Counted from the first letter of the stretch, positions 26,327 through 35,160 are shown. The stretch: 64,000 nt of DNA from CAYRGC01 sp964601225 (GCA_964601225.1 CAZRMM010000003.1:1-64000), one strand, 5' to 3'. The notes: generated by a model not told the origin, from the sequence alone. Made by a program: numbers and translations.

Positions 26327-28180
26327 GGGTAATTCATTCATCAATGCCTTCGCCTCCGCATTTCGCGGATCCGCCCGCAGCACCTCCTCGAGCGTCGTCT
26401 TCGCCTCGGCGTCCTCGCCTTGCGCGTGCAGCACGCGCGCGAGCGCGAGCAGGAGGTCTACCGATTTCCCGCGTGAGTCGATGGCTTTGCGCAGGTGGCC
26501 CTCCGCATCGGTGTAGTCCTTCTTCTCCTCGAGGTGCAGCCCCAGCAGGCGATGACTTTCGCCCGCGCTCGGGTTCCATCGGAGCGCCTGCGCGAGCACC
26601 TGTTCGGCTGCGGCGGCATCGCCGCGCTGCAGGCTGATCCTTGCGATCCCGTTCAGTGCCGACACGAAGGACGGATCCGCGTCCACGGCCTTGCGGTACT
26701 CCTCGAGCGCCGCGTCGAAGTTTTGCTCCTGCTCGTCGAGCGAGCCGAGCGCGAAGAGCGCGTCGGGGTTCTTGGTGTCGGCGTTGAGCACCGTCGCGAA
26801 TTGCTCGCGCGCCGAGGCGGTGTCCCCCGCTTTGGCGTAGATCTGACCTGCGAGGAGGTTCAGTTCCCTGTCTTCGCCGTACCGGAGGCCTTCCTTCAGC
26901 ACGGCGAAAGCCTTTTCCGTGTCACCTTTCTGCAGGATCACGCTCGCGAGGCTCACGCGGGAGCCCACGGACGCCGGCGTTACCGCCAGTGCGTGTCCGA
27001 ACAGCGCCTCCGGCGAATCCCACATGCGCGTCTGCGCGCGGGAGACGAGGATCAGGATCGCAGCGAGGGCGACTCCGACTCCCGCGACGATCTTTTCCGC
27101 GTTCCACCGCTCGGCGGCGCGCCGACCCGTTTCCACGGCGAGCAGGACGAGGCCGAGGAGCGGCACGTACGCGTAGCGGTCCACCGCGAAGAGCAGCATG
27201 CCGCCTTTGCGTGAGCCCAGGAACGTCGGGAGGATGGCGAGAAGGAAGAACGCCCATCCGAAGGCGAACCAGCGCCTACGGTCACGCCAGCACCACGCGA
27301 GCCACGTCGCAGCGACGGTCAGCACGACGCCCGCCCAGAGTTCCCCGTTGGCGAACGAGAATCCTTTTACCCACTCGTGAGAAATGGAGAGGGAGGTCGG
27401 CAGGAAGAACTGCGAGACATAGAACCAGATGCTGCGAAAACCCGTCATCGCCATTTCGACGATCGGCTGTGAGCCGAGCACGCGTTCTTTGCCGCCGTAG
27501 GACACGATGCCGAACGCGACGCAGAGTACGAGACCGGGGAGATACCGCTTCGCTGCCGCCATCATCGCCATCGGCTTGCCGCGATACCAGTCGATGAGCA
27601 CCCACAGCGGCAGGACGATCACCGCGGTCACCTTCGCGAGGAGCGCGAGGAGGAGGTAGACGATCGAGAGCGCGGTGCGCCGATGGCTGCGCTCGCGGTC
27701 GGTCCAGAAGAACAGGGAGGAAAGCGCGAAGAACGAGAAGAGGAGATCTTTGCGTCCGGAAATCCAGATTACTGCTTCCGTGTTCAGCGGATGGATGGCA
27801 AAGAGCAGCCCGCCGAGCATGCTTCCCCACCGCGATCCCGTCAGTTTCCGAAGCAGCAGTGTCACGAGGATGCCATTGCCCATGTGCAGGAGCAGGTTCG
27901 TCAGGTGGAACTGATGCGGCGCGAGGCCCGCGAGCGAGAAATCGACCTGGAAACTCACGAGCGTCAGTGGGATGTAGAGCTCCGGATCGTACGTTGTGAA
28001 TGCGAGTTTCAGGTGCTCCCACGAAAGGCCGTGCGCGGCGAGGTTCTGGGTCACGAGCAGAATGTCGTCGATCGGGGCGAAGCCCAGGATCAAAGCGCGG
28101 CCGAATGCCAGGTAGACCGCGAGCGGGATGCCGGCGACCAAAGAACCGAGCCAGAGCCGTCGATTGAGACCGTCTGACAC
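26324..28180 (-). CDS. TMTC-like membrane glycosyltransferase with C-terminal TPRs
   Basis: About 618 aa. The N-terminal 370 residues have around ten membrane helices. An acidic pair after helix 1 (GFAPIDDILLVTQ), then FAIHPLNTEAVIWISGRKDL, the motif of TMTC-type O-mannosyltransferases. The C-terminal 230 residues are six or more TPR units (LFALGSLDEQEQNFDAALEE and so on). Such proteins use a lipid-linked sugar to glycosylate exported proteins. I start at the GTG at 28180. A TTG at 28228 would add 16 residues encoded by a tRNA 3'-end repeat (MTGSIPAAPAN), which I consider accidental. Target unknown; the S-layer protein is a candidate. Confidence 0.82.
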   Translation of the reverse strand: MSDGLNRRLWLGSLVAGIPLAVYLAFGRALILGFAPIDDILLVTQNLAAHGLSWEHLKLAFTTYDPELYIPLTLVSFQVDFSLAGLAPHQFHLTNLLLHMGNGILVTLLLRKLTGSRWGSMLGGLLFAIHPLNTEAVIWISGRKDLLFSFFALSSLFFWTDRERSHRRTALSIVYLLLALLAKVTAVIVLPLWVLIDWYRGKPMAMMAAAKRYLPGLVLCVAFGIVSYGGKERVLGSQPIVEMAMTGFRSIWFYVSQFFLPTSLSISHEWVKGFSFANGELWAGVVLTVAATWLAWCWRDRRRWFAFGWAFFLLAILPTFLGSRKGGMLLFAVDRYAYVPLLGLVLLAVETGRRAAERWNAEKIVAGVGVALAAILILVSRAQTRMWDSPEALFGHALAVTPASVGSRVSLASVILQKGDTEKAFAVLKEGLRYGEDRELNLLAGQIYAKAGDTASAREQFATVLNADTKNPDALFALGSLDEQEQNFDAALEEYRKAVDADPSFVSALNGIARISLQRGDAAAAEQVLAQALRWNPSAGESHRLLGLHLEEKKDYTDAEGHLRKAIDSRGKSVDLLLALARVLHAQGEDAEAKTTLEEVLRADPRNAEAKALMNELP

Positions 28181-28196
28181 GATTGTGAGAAGAAGA

Positions 28197-28462
28197 TTGG
28201 CAGGCGCGGCAGGGATCGAACCCGTCAATGGAGGCTGCAGATGAACGCGAGCGAAGCGATGCGTGAATCGCAGACTCCTTGATCCCCCGGAGCGCGAACG
28301 CGCGGAGTGGGGACGACTTCCGTGAAGTATTGGCAGGCGCGGCAGGGATCGAACCCGTCAATGGAGGCTGCAGATGAACGCGAGCGAAGCGATGCGTGAA
28401 TCGCAGACTCCTTGATCCCCCGGAGCGCGAACGCGCGGAGTGGGGACGACTTCCGTGAAGTA
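28197..28462 (-). repeat. Two 133-bp tandem repeats carrying the 3' end of tRNA-Trp
   Basis: Units at 28197-28329 and 28330-28462 are identical as far as I can read. Each starts with the 3' terminal 27 or so nt of the tRNA gene (CCA, acceptor strand, half of the T arm) and then a spacer. They lie downstream of the tRNA on its own strand, like the rtT repeats after E. coli tyrT. Confidence 0.93.
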
Positions 28463-28463
28463 T

Positions 28464-28539
28464 TGGCAGGCGCGGCAGGGATCGAACCCGCGACCCTCGG
28501 TTTTGGAGACCGATGCTCTACCAGCTGAGCTACGCGCCT
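28464..28539 (-). tRNA. tRNA-Trp (CCA anticodon)
   Basis: 76 nt with encoded CCA. Acceptor AGGCGCG/CGCGCCT, D arm GCTC-AGCTGGTA-GAGC, anticodon arm TCGGT-CTCCAAA-ACCGA (anticodon CCA), T arm GCGGG-TTCGATC-CCTGC, discriminator G. Followed on its strand by two tandem copies of its own 3' end. Confidence 0.98.
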
Positions 28540-28621
28540 AGGGGCTCCGGAATGGTACTGGAGGGCGACGATCCAGGAAAAGGTATATTCGCGGCTTTTC
28601 GCTGCGATAAGGGCTCCCTGT

Positions 28622-28661
28622 TATAGTTTCTTCGAGATTGCCTATGATATAAGGAGGGCCG
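28622..28661 (+). promoter_or_regulatory. -10 box and Shine-Dalgarno of the SDR gene
   Basis: TATAGT at 28622-28627, then AAGGAGGG 4 nt before the ATG at 28662. This is one of the clear leadered genes in the window. Confidence 0.55.
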
Positions 28662-29699
28662 ATGCCATCCGTTCTCATCACCGGCGGTTCCGGCTTTTTC
28701 GGCGGAATCCTCAAGCGGGAACTGCTTCAGCGCGGGTTTCGCTGCGTCAACATCGATCTGTGCGCGGATGATGATAGGCACCCCAATCTTCGGTCGATCA
28801 AAGGGGATATCCGCGACACGGCGCTCCTTGACCGCATCTTCTCGGAGGAAAAATTTGACGGAGTGTTTCATTGCGCCGCGGTGCTCGCCCACGCGGTAAG
28901 TGACCGGGATTTTCTTTGGACGAGCAACGTCGACGGCACGCGCAACGTCGCCGAAGCGGCGAAGAAGCACGGCGTGCGAAAAATCGTCTTCACCTCCAGC
29001 AATTGCCTTTGGGGAAATGCGGTGGGTCATCCGATTCGCGAGGACGAAGAGCCGTGTCCGGTAGAGATCTACGGCAAATCCAAGCTGGAGGGAGAGAAAG
29101 TCCTCCGGTCGTTCGCGGGAAGCGTCGACATCGATATTCTTCGCTGTTGCACCATCATCGACGGCGGACGACTCGGGCTCCTCTCGATCCTCTTCGAGTT
29201 CATCGACGAGGGCAGGAAGGTCTGGGTGGTCGGAGGCGGCAGAAACGTTTACCAGTTCATCTACGCGCAGGATCTCGTGGACGCCTGCGTGCGATGCTAC
29301 GAACGCAAGGGTTCCGATGTCTTCCACATCGGATCGGACAACGTCCCGACGTTCCGCCGGATGTACGAATCCGTGATCGAACGCGCCGGGACGGGTGCGC
29401 GGGTAGCGTCGTTGCCCGCCCCGTTCATTCTTCCGGCGATGAAGATCGCCTATCGCCTCGGTCTTTCTCCTCTCGGTCCCTACCAGTACAAGATGATCGC
29501 CGAGGATTCCCTTTTCGACACCTCGAAGATCAAGTCCGTGCTTGGGTGGAAGCCCACCATGACGAACGAAGATATGCTCTGGAAGGCGTGCGAGTATTAC
29601 CGGGATAATCGCAGGAAACTTCGCCAGGGCGACGATGTTCCCGCTCATCGGCAGCCCGCAAAGATGGGCATCATCAGGCTGCTCAAGTGGATTTCGTGA
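28662..29699 (+). CDS. NAD-dependent sugar epimerase/dehydratase (extended SDR)
   Basis: 345 aa. The Rossmann motif VLITGGSGFFGGILKRELL is at the N-terminus, the catalytic YGKSK (YxxxK) near residue 142, with a TSSN before it. The C-terminal half matches extended SDRs that alter nucleotide sugars (VYQFIYAQDLVDACVRC). The specific sugar is not readable. It opens a plus-strand cluster with a GT39-like protein and small membrane proteins, so it probably supplies or modifies a sugar for surface glycan. Strong Shine-Dalgarno. Confidence 0.92.
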   Translation: MPSVLITGGSGFFGGILKRELLQRGFRCVNIDLCADDDRHPNLRSIKGDIRDTALLDRIFSEEKFDGVFHCAAVLAHAVSDRDFLWTSNVDGTRNVAEAAKKHGVRKIVFTSSNCLWGNAVGHPIREDEEPCPVEIYGKSKLEGEKVLRSFAGSVDIDILRCCTIIDGGRLGLLSILFEFIDEGRKVWVVGGGRNVYQFIYAQDLVDACVRCYERKGSDVFHIGSDNVPTFRRMYESVIERAGTGARVASLPAPFILPAMKIAYRLGLSPLGPYQYKMIAEDSLFDTSKIKSVLGWKPTMTNEDMLWKACEYYRDNRRKLRQGDDVPAHRQPAKMGIIRLLKWIS

Positions 29700-29796
29700 C
29701 AACACAACCAGATCGGGAGTTCGCGGATTTTTGTCACCCTCGTTCGGCATGCCGTCAACACAAACTCGCAGTCCGAAACTGTACAGTACAGTCCCG

Positions 29797-31422
29797 ATGG
29801 GTCGTACCAAGGCGAATTTTCTGAGCGTGCTCTCACGGCATTGGCGTTTCCTCCTTGTCGTTGGTGTCTATTTGGCCGTTACGCTGCCTTATGTGGACTA
29901 TATCCCGATGTGGGATGGCGGCGCATATCTGAGGTGCGCCACTGATGCCGTTCAAAAGTCGTTCAACATCGCCAATTTTCGTTGTGCCGCCCACAGTGCA
30001 CCGGCATATATGTTTATGATCGGCGTGCTGCAGATGCTTGATTACGGCAACGTCTCTTTGGTCTATCTTTTCAATATCGTTCTTGCCTGCGCCGCGGGGT
30101 TTTCTTTCTCCAGACTGACGAGCCGCCTGCTTCGTACCAATGATCCTTGGACGCCCGTCCTGGCCGCCGCGATGTTGATGCTCACTCCGGTGTCGGTGGC
30201 GCATATTTTCCATATCAATCTTGATACTCCGATGGTTTTCTTTTGGGTCATCGGCTTGGATCTTCTCTTCGGGCAGCGCTACGTCTTGGCAGGGCTGTCC
30301 TTAACGGCCATGGTTCTCTCGAAAGAGACCGGCATCGGCATTCTTGCGCTCACGGGCGTTCTTTTTGCCGTTTTCGTGGCGTGGGAACCGCGAAAAGCTT
30401 TCCGTCAAAACATGTGGAATCACTTAAGAGTGAGTCCCGCCTTTCTCCTTCCCCTGGAGGGATACGTCGCATTCTTGCTCTGGGTGCAGTTCAGCGTAGG
30501 AGGATCGCTGTATTGGAAAGACGGAGGAGCGGGCGATATTCGATCGTATGCCAACCTCCTTCTCGACGTGTCGATGACCAACAGCATGAAGGCGTTTCTC
30601 GGCGATATTTTTATCCTGAATTTTCACTGGCTGCTCTTCCTTCTGTGCATAGCGGGCTCCCTTCATTGGGTGGCATCCCAAATCTTTTCCACGTCGACTG
30701 TCGGCGACGCGGCGAAGTGCAAAACCAAACACGTGGTTTTTGCGATTTTTCTCCTGCTCGGCACAGTCTTTCTCACGACGCGCGTGCGCCCATGGAACAA
30801 CACGCGCTATCTCTTGGCCACGTTTCCGCCGCTGATTCTCTGCGCCTGTTTCGCTTCCGTCCGTCTTTTCCGCACGAGGATGATGCGCGCTTCTCTTCTC
30901 GGCGGGATCGTCGTGCTCTTCGTCGTCTCGGCGTTCCGTACCATCGATCCCGTATCTCGCCTCGTCTACGGCACCTTTTCTTTCGGTGATCATGAGTTGC
31001 TCGACATGATTTCTTTCTTCGGCAAACAGCGTCGGGACGAAATGGCGTACAATCTCGAGTTCACGCGTCTTGACTACGTCACAAGGAAGATATTCGCGGA
31101 CATCAAACCTACTCGTCATACGCCTCTCGTTCTGGGCAGCAATGCCATTTTCGATTTACCGACGATTGACTGCGAGACGCACATGCCCACCAAGCGTCGG
31201 GAGAATGCATGCGCGCTACGATATTTCGATATGCCGAACGATGCTTCGCCTTGGGTGCTCGGGCCGATCGCCAAAGGAGAGCCCGTCTATTTCATCGCGT
31301 ATCCTTTTTTCCTCAACGATGCGATGCTGAGCAAACTTGAGTCGCAATACGCCTTCCTCTGGAAGAAGACGTATCGATCGGGGGGATATGCCACCGATGT
31401 ATATTCGTTCCGTTCCCCCTGA
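29797..31422 (+). CDS. Polytopic GT39/PMT-like glycosyltransferase
   Basis: About 541 aa with around ten membrane helices. After helix 1 comes an acidic loop (YVDYIPMWDGGAYLRCA), the position of the catalytic Asp in GT-C enzymes, and later MVLSKETGIGILALTG, which recalls the KE/KT motif of the family. The C-terminal 130 residues face the outside. GT-C enzymes use polyprenyl-phosphate sugars. Starts at 29749 (MPSTQTRSP) and 29797 (MGRTKANFL) are possible; the latter sits just before helix 1. The gene is 4 nt from the next, so clearly one operon. Confidence 0.8.
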   Translation: MGRTKANFLSVLSRHWRFLLVVGVYLAVTLPYVDYIPMWDGGAYLRCATDAVQKSFNIANFRCAAHSAPAYMFMIGVLQMLDYGNVSLVYLFNIVLACAAGFSFSRLTSRLLRTNDPWTPVLAAAMLMLTPVSVAHIFHINLDTPMVFFWVIGLDLLFGQRYVLAGLSLTAMVLSKETGIGILALTGVLFAVFVAWEPRKAFRQNMWNHLRVSPAFLLPLEGYVAFLLWVQFSVGGSLYWKDGGAGDIRSYANLLLDVSMTNSMKAFLGDIFILNFHWLLFLLCIAGSLHWVASQIFSTSTVGDAAKCKTKHVVFAIFLLLGTVFLTTRVRPWNNTRYLLATFPPLILCACFASVRLFRTRMMRASLLGGIVVLFVVSAFRTIDPVSRLVYGTFSFGDHELLDMISFFGKQRRDEMAYNLEFTRLDYVTRKIFADIKPTRHTPLVLGSNAIFDLPTIDCETHMPTKRRENACALRYFDMPNDASPWVLGPIAKGEPVYFIAYPFFLNDAMLSKLESQYAFLWKKTYRSGGYATDVYSFRSP

Positions 31423-31425
31423 GGC

Positions 31426-31929
31426 ATGGAGTACCTCGCGTCTCATGCATCGGCACTCGCCACCGCGGCGATCGCGGCGATGGGGCATTTGCTTCTTATG
31501 CGCGCAAGTTCTGATCCCAAAGGGATGATGCGCCGGCTGGCATACGCGTTCACCTGCGGATTCATCGCATACGTCGGTGTCTGTTTCGTGCGGGGAATAC
31601 CTCTCAAAGCCGCCGTCGCCGGAGCGTTCCTCTTCGGTTTTTTGACACTCGGTTATATGGAATTGATGTTTAAGACCTATCGGGGATTCTCACATACTCT
31701 TCTGACGGATATCTACCGGATGGGGGAAGCCTCGCTTGAAGAAATTCTACGGGAATTTGCGGAAGGAATCGGAAAAAATGGAATGATCGGGAGGCGCCTG
31801 AACACCATGGAGAAGGCGGGGCTCATTCGCAGGGAAGAAGGAGGATGGGTGATTATGACTTCGGCGTGTCCGGCCGCGAAATTCGGCGTGTCATTCAAAA
31901 AAATATTTTTCCTTGGGAAGGGCGGATGA
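31426..31929 (+). CDS. Small membrane protein with C-terminal winged-helix-like domain (a)
   Basis: 167 aa. Three membrane helices fill the first 85 residues (ASALATAAIAAMGHLLLMRA; FTCGFIAYVGVCFVRG; AGAFLFGFLTLGYMELMF). Then SLEEILREFAEGIGKNGMIG and RRLNTMEKAGLIRREEGGWV look like a winged-helix domain on the cytoplasmic side. It starts 3 nt after the glycosyltransferase stop and its stop overlaps the next ATG (ATGA). The following gene has the same layout, so the two look like distant paralogues. Family not recognised. Confidence 0.75.
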   Translation: MEYLASHASALATAAIAAMGHLLLMRASSDPKGMMRRLAYAFTCGFIAYVGVCFVRGIPLKAAVAGAFLFGFLTLGYMELMFKTYRGFSHTLLTDIYRMGEASLEEILREFAEGIGKNGMIGRRLNTMEKAGLIRREEGGWVIMTSACPAAKFGVSFKKIFFLGKGG

Positions 31930-32423
31930 GAGAGCTCATTGTTCTTGCAGGCGGTTCCGGGATCGCGCTTGCGGCGACCGTGTCGGCACAGTTGTTGCTG
32001 TGGCGTTTCACGACGGCGAAGAGCTTGGTCGTTCTTCTTGCGGTCGCCGGAATCAGCTTTGTCGTGACGATGTCGATCGCTTCGGTGCGGTCCGGACTTT
32101 CTCCGTCGGATGTCCTGGGTTTTTCTTTGCCGCTCTTTGCCCTTCTTCTTCTCGGCTACTTGCACCTGTATATCGGTCTCTATCGTTCTTTGTCGGTGCG
32201 CATCCTCGGTGAATTGTGGGAGGCGGGAGGAGTTCTTACGGATGAGGCCCTGGAGCGGCGTTATCCTCTCGCGTGGATGTTTACTTCACGGCTTGATCTT
32301 CTCGAGCGCAAAGGATGGCTTGAGGTGCGCGAGGGAAAATATCGCTGTCGCCCCAAAGCTCGTGTTGCCGCGGCAATATATTCCTTTCTTCGAAAACTCT
32401 ATGGCGTTCGACAAGCAGGATAA
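31926..32423 (+). CDS. Small membrane protein with C-terminal winged-helix-like domain (b)
   Basis: 165 aa. Three or four membrane helices (LAGGSGIALAATVSAQLLLW; LVVLLAVAGISFVVTMSI; VLGFSLPLFALLLLGYLHLY), then LTDEALERRYPLAWMFTSRL and DLLERKGWLEVREGKYRCRP, again a winged-helix-like tail. The ATG overlaps the upstream stop, so translation is coupled; its 3' end overlaps the next gene by 23 nt. Same architecture as its neighbour; the pair may form a heterodimer. Not recognised as a known family. Confidence 0.75.
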   Translation: MRELIVLAGGSGIALAATVSAQLLLWRFTTAKSLVVLLAVAGISFVVTMSIASVRSGLSPSDVLGFSLPLFALLLLGYLHLYIGLYRSLSVRILGELWEAGGVLTDEALERRYPLAWMFTSRLDLLERKGWLEVREGKYRCRPKARVAAAIYSFLRKLYGVRQAG

Positions 32424-32985
32424 GAGGCACGGAGCACGTCGGGCGTTTTTCATCCTCACGGTTCTCGTGGCGATCCTCTGTCAGATACTGTGGGGGCTGA
32501 GCCGACCGAACTATCGGCTTACCTATAATCAGGGGTCGATCGATACCAGCGGGAAATTGCCGCTGTATCTCACGAATGGCTCTCCCCTCTTGAAAGTGCG
32601 CGTCGTCATGACGCTTCATGCCGTTCGCCCCAGTCTCTTTCACGTGGCGGTCGACGATTGCCTCATCGATGTTCAGGTGAACGGAAAAACCGTTCCGCTC
32701 GCCACATTTGAGTCATGCGCCAGCGACGGCGTCTTGGCGCTCGGGCGCTTCTTGCATGCCGGTGAAAACGTGATTGAGGCGAAAGTCGAGAATCGCTTTG
32801 GCGACTCCAAGTTCACGATAGAGCCCTATATTCTCGGCGACAGGGTGTTCCTTCCGGCGAAGGCGGGGATCCTGATGCTCGTTATCACCGTGGGGATATT
32901 CCTGAAAAACGTCGTCATGCGGTGCTGCGCATCGTGGGTAGAAGCTCCCGGTATCCCCCGGAAGAAGAAAAAATCACGTTCTTGA
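32401..32985 (+). CDS. Membrane protein with extracellular beta domain, 194 aa
   Basis: The N-terminal membrane helix (RAFFILTVLVAILCQILWGL) and a C-terminal helix (AKAGILMLVITVGIFLKNVV) bracket about 110 residues that look like a beta-sandwich (KLPLYLTNGSPLLKVRVVMT, HAGENVIEAKVENRFGDSKF), then a basic tail (RKKKKSRS). Topology places the beta domain outside. It is the last gene of the SDR/GT-C cluster, followed by a terminator. The fold resembles jelly-roll domains that bind sugars, but this is only a visual impression. Confidence 0.72.
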   Translation: MAFDKQDKRHGARRAFFILTVLVAILCQILWGLSRPNYRLTYNQGSIDTSGKLPLYLTNGSPLLKVRVVMTLHAVRPSLFHVAVDDCLIDVQVNGKTVPLATFESCASDGVLALGRFLHAGENVIEAKVENRFGDSKFTIEPYILGDRVFLPAKAGILMLVITVGIFLKNVVMRCCASWVEAPGIPRKKKKSRS

Positions 32986-33002
32986 CATTCTGCATTTTCC
33001 CA

Positions 33003-33034
33003 TTGCTCCAGCATGGAGCAGGCGGGTTTTTTTT
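33003..33034 (+). terminator. Rho-independent terminator after the SDR/GT-C cluster
   Basis: TGCTCC-AGCAT-GGAGCA is followed by GGCGGG and eight T. The T run reaches the -10 of the next gene. Confidence 0.8.
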
Positions 33035-33042
33035 GGTATACT
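33034..33042 (+). promoter_or_regulatory. Extended -10 of the M23 gene, near-leaderless
   Basis: TGGTATACT (box 33037-33042) lies 10 nt before the ATG at 33053. There is no Shine-Dalgarno. Confidence 0.5.
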
Positions 33043-33052
33043 GTCGCGATAC

Positions 33053-34060
33053 ATGCAGATCGAGATCCATATTCCTCGGCCGGGTACCTTGCTTCTCTTC
33101 CTTGCGGCCGCGAGCGGCTGGGCAACGGTGCTTTTCAGTGAGAATACGGCATCGATGCTCGCGCCCGTGGCACATCTGCTGTCGTCGTCTTCCTCTTCCG
33201 TTCAGGAGGTCGCGGCCTCATCGGCCGTCGGTGTCGAGGATGAGCCGGAATCGCCGCCCTCGGTTCCTTCGGTGATTGATGAACACCCGGTGATGCCCAT
33301 TGCCGCGAGCAGCTCGTCGCGGTCGATGGATCCCGTTTTGGCGATGCAGATCGCAACGGCGCAAAGCCGTGCCATGGAGGCGCGCGCCGCGCAGCAGCTT
33401 CTCCGCGACCGTGAGGATGTGATTCGTTACGAACTCGAAGTCCTGAAGGAACAGCGTGCGAAGCTCGGCGATGTCGTTGATGAAAATCTCGAAGAGGAGT
33501 TCAGGCAGAGTACCCGTCTGCTTCTCACCCTTCTGCAGGATGAAAAGAAAGCCGAGCAGTTCCTCCTGGGAACGCTGCACCAAATTTGGGAGGCCGATGG
33601 GCGCGGCGTCGAGCTTGGCCGGAGCCAGTTGGCCCAGGGGGCCACGATCGTTCTGACGTGGCCCGTCGATCCGCTCTCGGGCATCTCGGCCACATTCCTC
33701 GATTCCGGGTACGAGCAGCGTTTTAAGTTCAAGCATTTTGGCGTCGATGTTCCCACAGACCAAGGGACGATCGTCCGCGCCGCGGCCAGCGGTACCGTGA
33801 AGGACGTCGTCGATCATGGTCTTGGATTCAATTACGTCACGATCGAACACCCGGGCGGTTACGCCACGCTGTACGGTCACCTTTCGAAATTCTCGGTGAA
33901 GCCCGGACAATTTGTCGCAGCAGGAGACGCCATCGGATTCTCGGGGGGTATGCCCGGCACTCCGGGAGCGGGATTCTCCACGGGCCCGCACGTGCATTTC
34001 GGTCTGTACGTCGGCGGCAAGGCCATCGACCCCGTCCCGTATCTGCCATCGCTCCAGTAA
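33053..34060 (+). CDS. Secreted M23 (LytM) peptidase with coiled coil
   Basis: 335 aa. An N-terminal membrane helix or signal (GTLLLFLAAASGWATVLFSE) is followed by a Ser/Pro/Val-rich linker, then a coiled coil (about 105-160, ERAQ-rich, VLKEQRAKLGDVVDENLEEE) and an M23 domain. Zinc and catalytic residues: FKHFGVDVPTDQGT (H, D), YATLYGHLSKF and TGPHVHFGLYV (HxH). The layout resembles EnvC/NlpD-type proteins. All ligands are present, so it may be active on wall cross-links or activate an amidase. It has its own promoter and is convergent with dgt. Confidence 0.92.
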   Translation: MQIEIHIPRPGTLLLFLAAASGWATVLFSENTASMLAPVAHLLSSSSSSVQEVAASSAVGVEDEPESPPSVPSVIDEHPVMPIAASSSSRSMDPVLAMQIATAQSRAMEARAAQQLLRDREDVIRYELEVLKEQRAKLGDVVDENLEEEFRQSTRLLLTLLQDEKKAEQFLLGTLHQIWEADGRGVELGRSQLAQGATIVLTWPVDPLSGISATFLDSGYEQRFKFKHFGVDVPTDQGTIVRAAASGTVKDVVDHGLGFNYVTIEHPGGYATLYGHLSKFSVKPGQFVAAGDAIGFSGGMPGTPGAGFSTGPHVHFGLYVGGKAIDPVPYLPSLQ

Positions 34061-34069
34061 CCCAGCGGA

Positions 34070-35140
34070 TCAGCCAAGTGATTCCACTGCGAAGCCATCC
34101 GTCATTCCTGCGACGTAGTCTTTGATGGCGACGACGATTGTGCTGTCCGTACGTTTTTGTAAGTCGAGCACTTTTGCCGGCGGCCGGCGAAAAAAACGTT
34201 CGCAGAGCTCCTCGATTACGCGCTGTCCCGCTTCACTCGCTTCCGTCACGCGTCGATGCGAATACATGCGGTCCCAGAGGAACGTCTTGAGCATCTTCAG
34301 TTTTTCCATCATTTCGATCGAAAAGGAGACGACGGGTGCCGTGGCACCGTCTACGTCATCGATGGTTCGGACGTTCAATACTCTTTTCTCCGTCTCGGCG
34401 TACAGATCGTGCACGAGGAGGTGGATGACCGCGCCGCGCAGCGACGTTCCTCTTATCTTCGCCCGTTCGTGCGCTTCGCGCGCAAACGGGACGGCGAGCA
34501 GATCGCCGATCGAGAAGAGCCTGGCGCGCAGTCCATCATCGCAATCGTGGGCGGTATAGGCGATTTCGTCCGCAATATCGACTGCTTGTCCCTCCAACGA
34601 AAGAGCTCGTCCGCCGGGACGATTTTCAGAGTCGTGCTTGCGGAGGCCTTCGAGGATTTCCCGATTGAGGTTGAGTCCGGGCACGGTTGTCGAGTGCTCC
34701 TCGAGCAGCGTCACGATCCTGAGTGACTGTGCGTTGTGTTCGAAGACGCTTCCGTGCGCTTGGAGCCACCGGTCGAGCGCTTGTTCGCCGCGATGCCCGA
34801 ACGGAGGATGGCCGAGATCATGTGCGAGAGCGATCGCTTCCGCGACGTCTTCGTTCAGACGGAGCCTGCGTGCGATATCGCGGGCGATCTGCGCCACCTC
34901 CATCGTGTGCGTGAGGCGCGTGCGAAAATGGTCCCCTTCCCCGGCCAAAAAGACTTGGGTCTTTCCTTGAAGACGTCGGAAGGCGTCTGCGTGAATGATG
35001 CGGTCGCGGTCGCGCTGGAATGGCGTACGCGTATCGTCTTCCGTTTCTTGGCTCTCTCGTCCCAGTCGGCCCTCATGAGGCACCGCCCCGGGCCGGAGAA
35101 TCGCTCGCATCGCCGGCAGTCCTTCGTTCAGGTTTGTCAT
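34070..35140 (-). CDS. dgt: Deoxyguanosinetriphosphate triphosphohydrolase-like protein
   Basis: 356 aa. HD-domain enzyme releasing triphosphate from dNTPs. Motifs: FRRLQGKTQVF, FRTRLTHTMEVAQIARDIAR (first H), IALAHDLGHPPFGHRGE (HD) and the later VDIADEIAYTAHDCDDGLRA (D). Length fits the bacterial dNTPase type 2 group. It helps control dNTP pools; substrate preference is not readable. The N-terminus (MTNLNEGLPAMRAILRPGAV) is not conserved in the family and a start at the second ATG is possible. Confidence 0.93.
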   Translation of the reverse strand: MTNLNEGLPAMRAILRPGAVPHEGRLGRESQETEDDTRTPFQRDRDRIIHADAFRRLQGKTQVFLAGEGDHFRTRLTHTMEVAQIARDIARRLRLNEDVAEAIALAHDLGHPPFGHRGEQALDRWLQAHGSVFEHNAQSLRIVTLLEEHSTTVPGLNLNREILEGLRKHDSENRPGGRALSLEGQAVDIADEIAYTAHDCDDGLRARLFSIGDLLAVPFAREAHERAKIRGTSLRGAVIHLLVHDLYAETEKRVLNVRTIDDVDGATAPVVSFSIEMMEKLKMLKTFLWDRMYSHRRVTEASEAGQRVIEELCERFFRRPPAKVLDLQKRTDSTIVVAIKDYVAGMTDGFAVESLG

Positions 35141-35160
35141 GGTGGATAGAGGAGTATACC

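Noticed and set aside
28197..28462. Additional tRNA genes or pseudogenes
   Set aside because: Only the 3' end of the tRNA is present in each unit; no D or anticodon arm, so these are repeats rather than degraded tRNAs.
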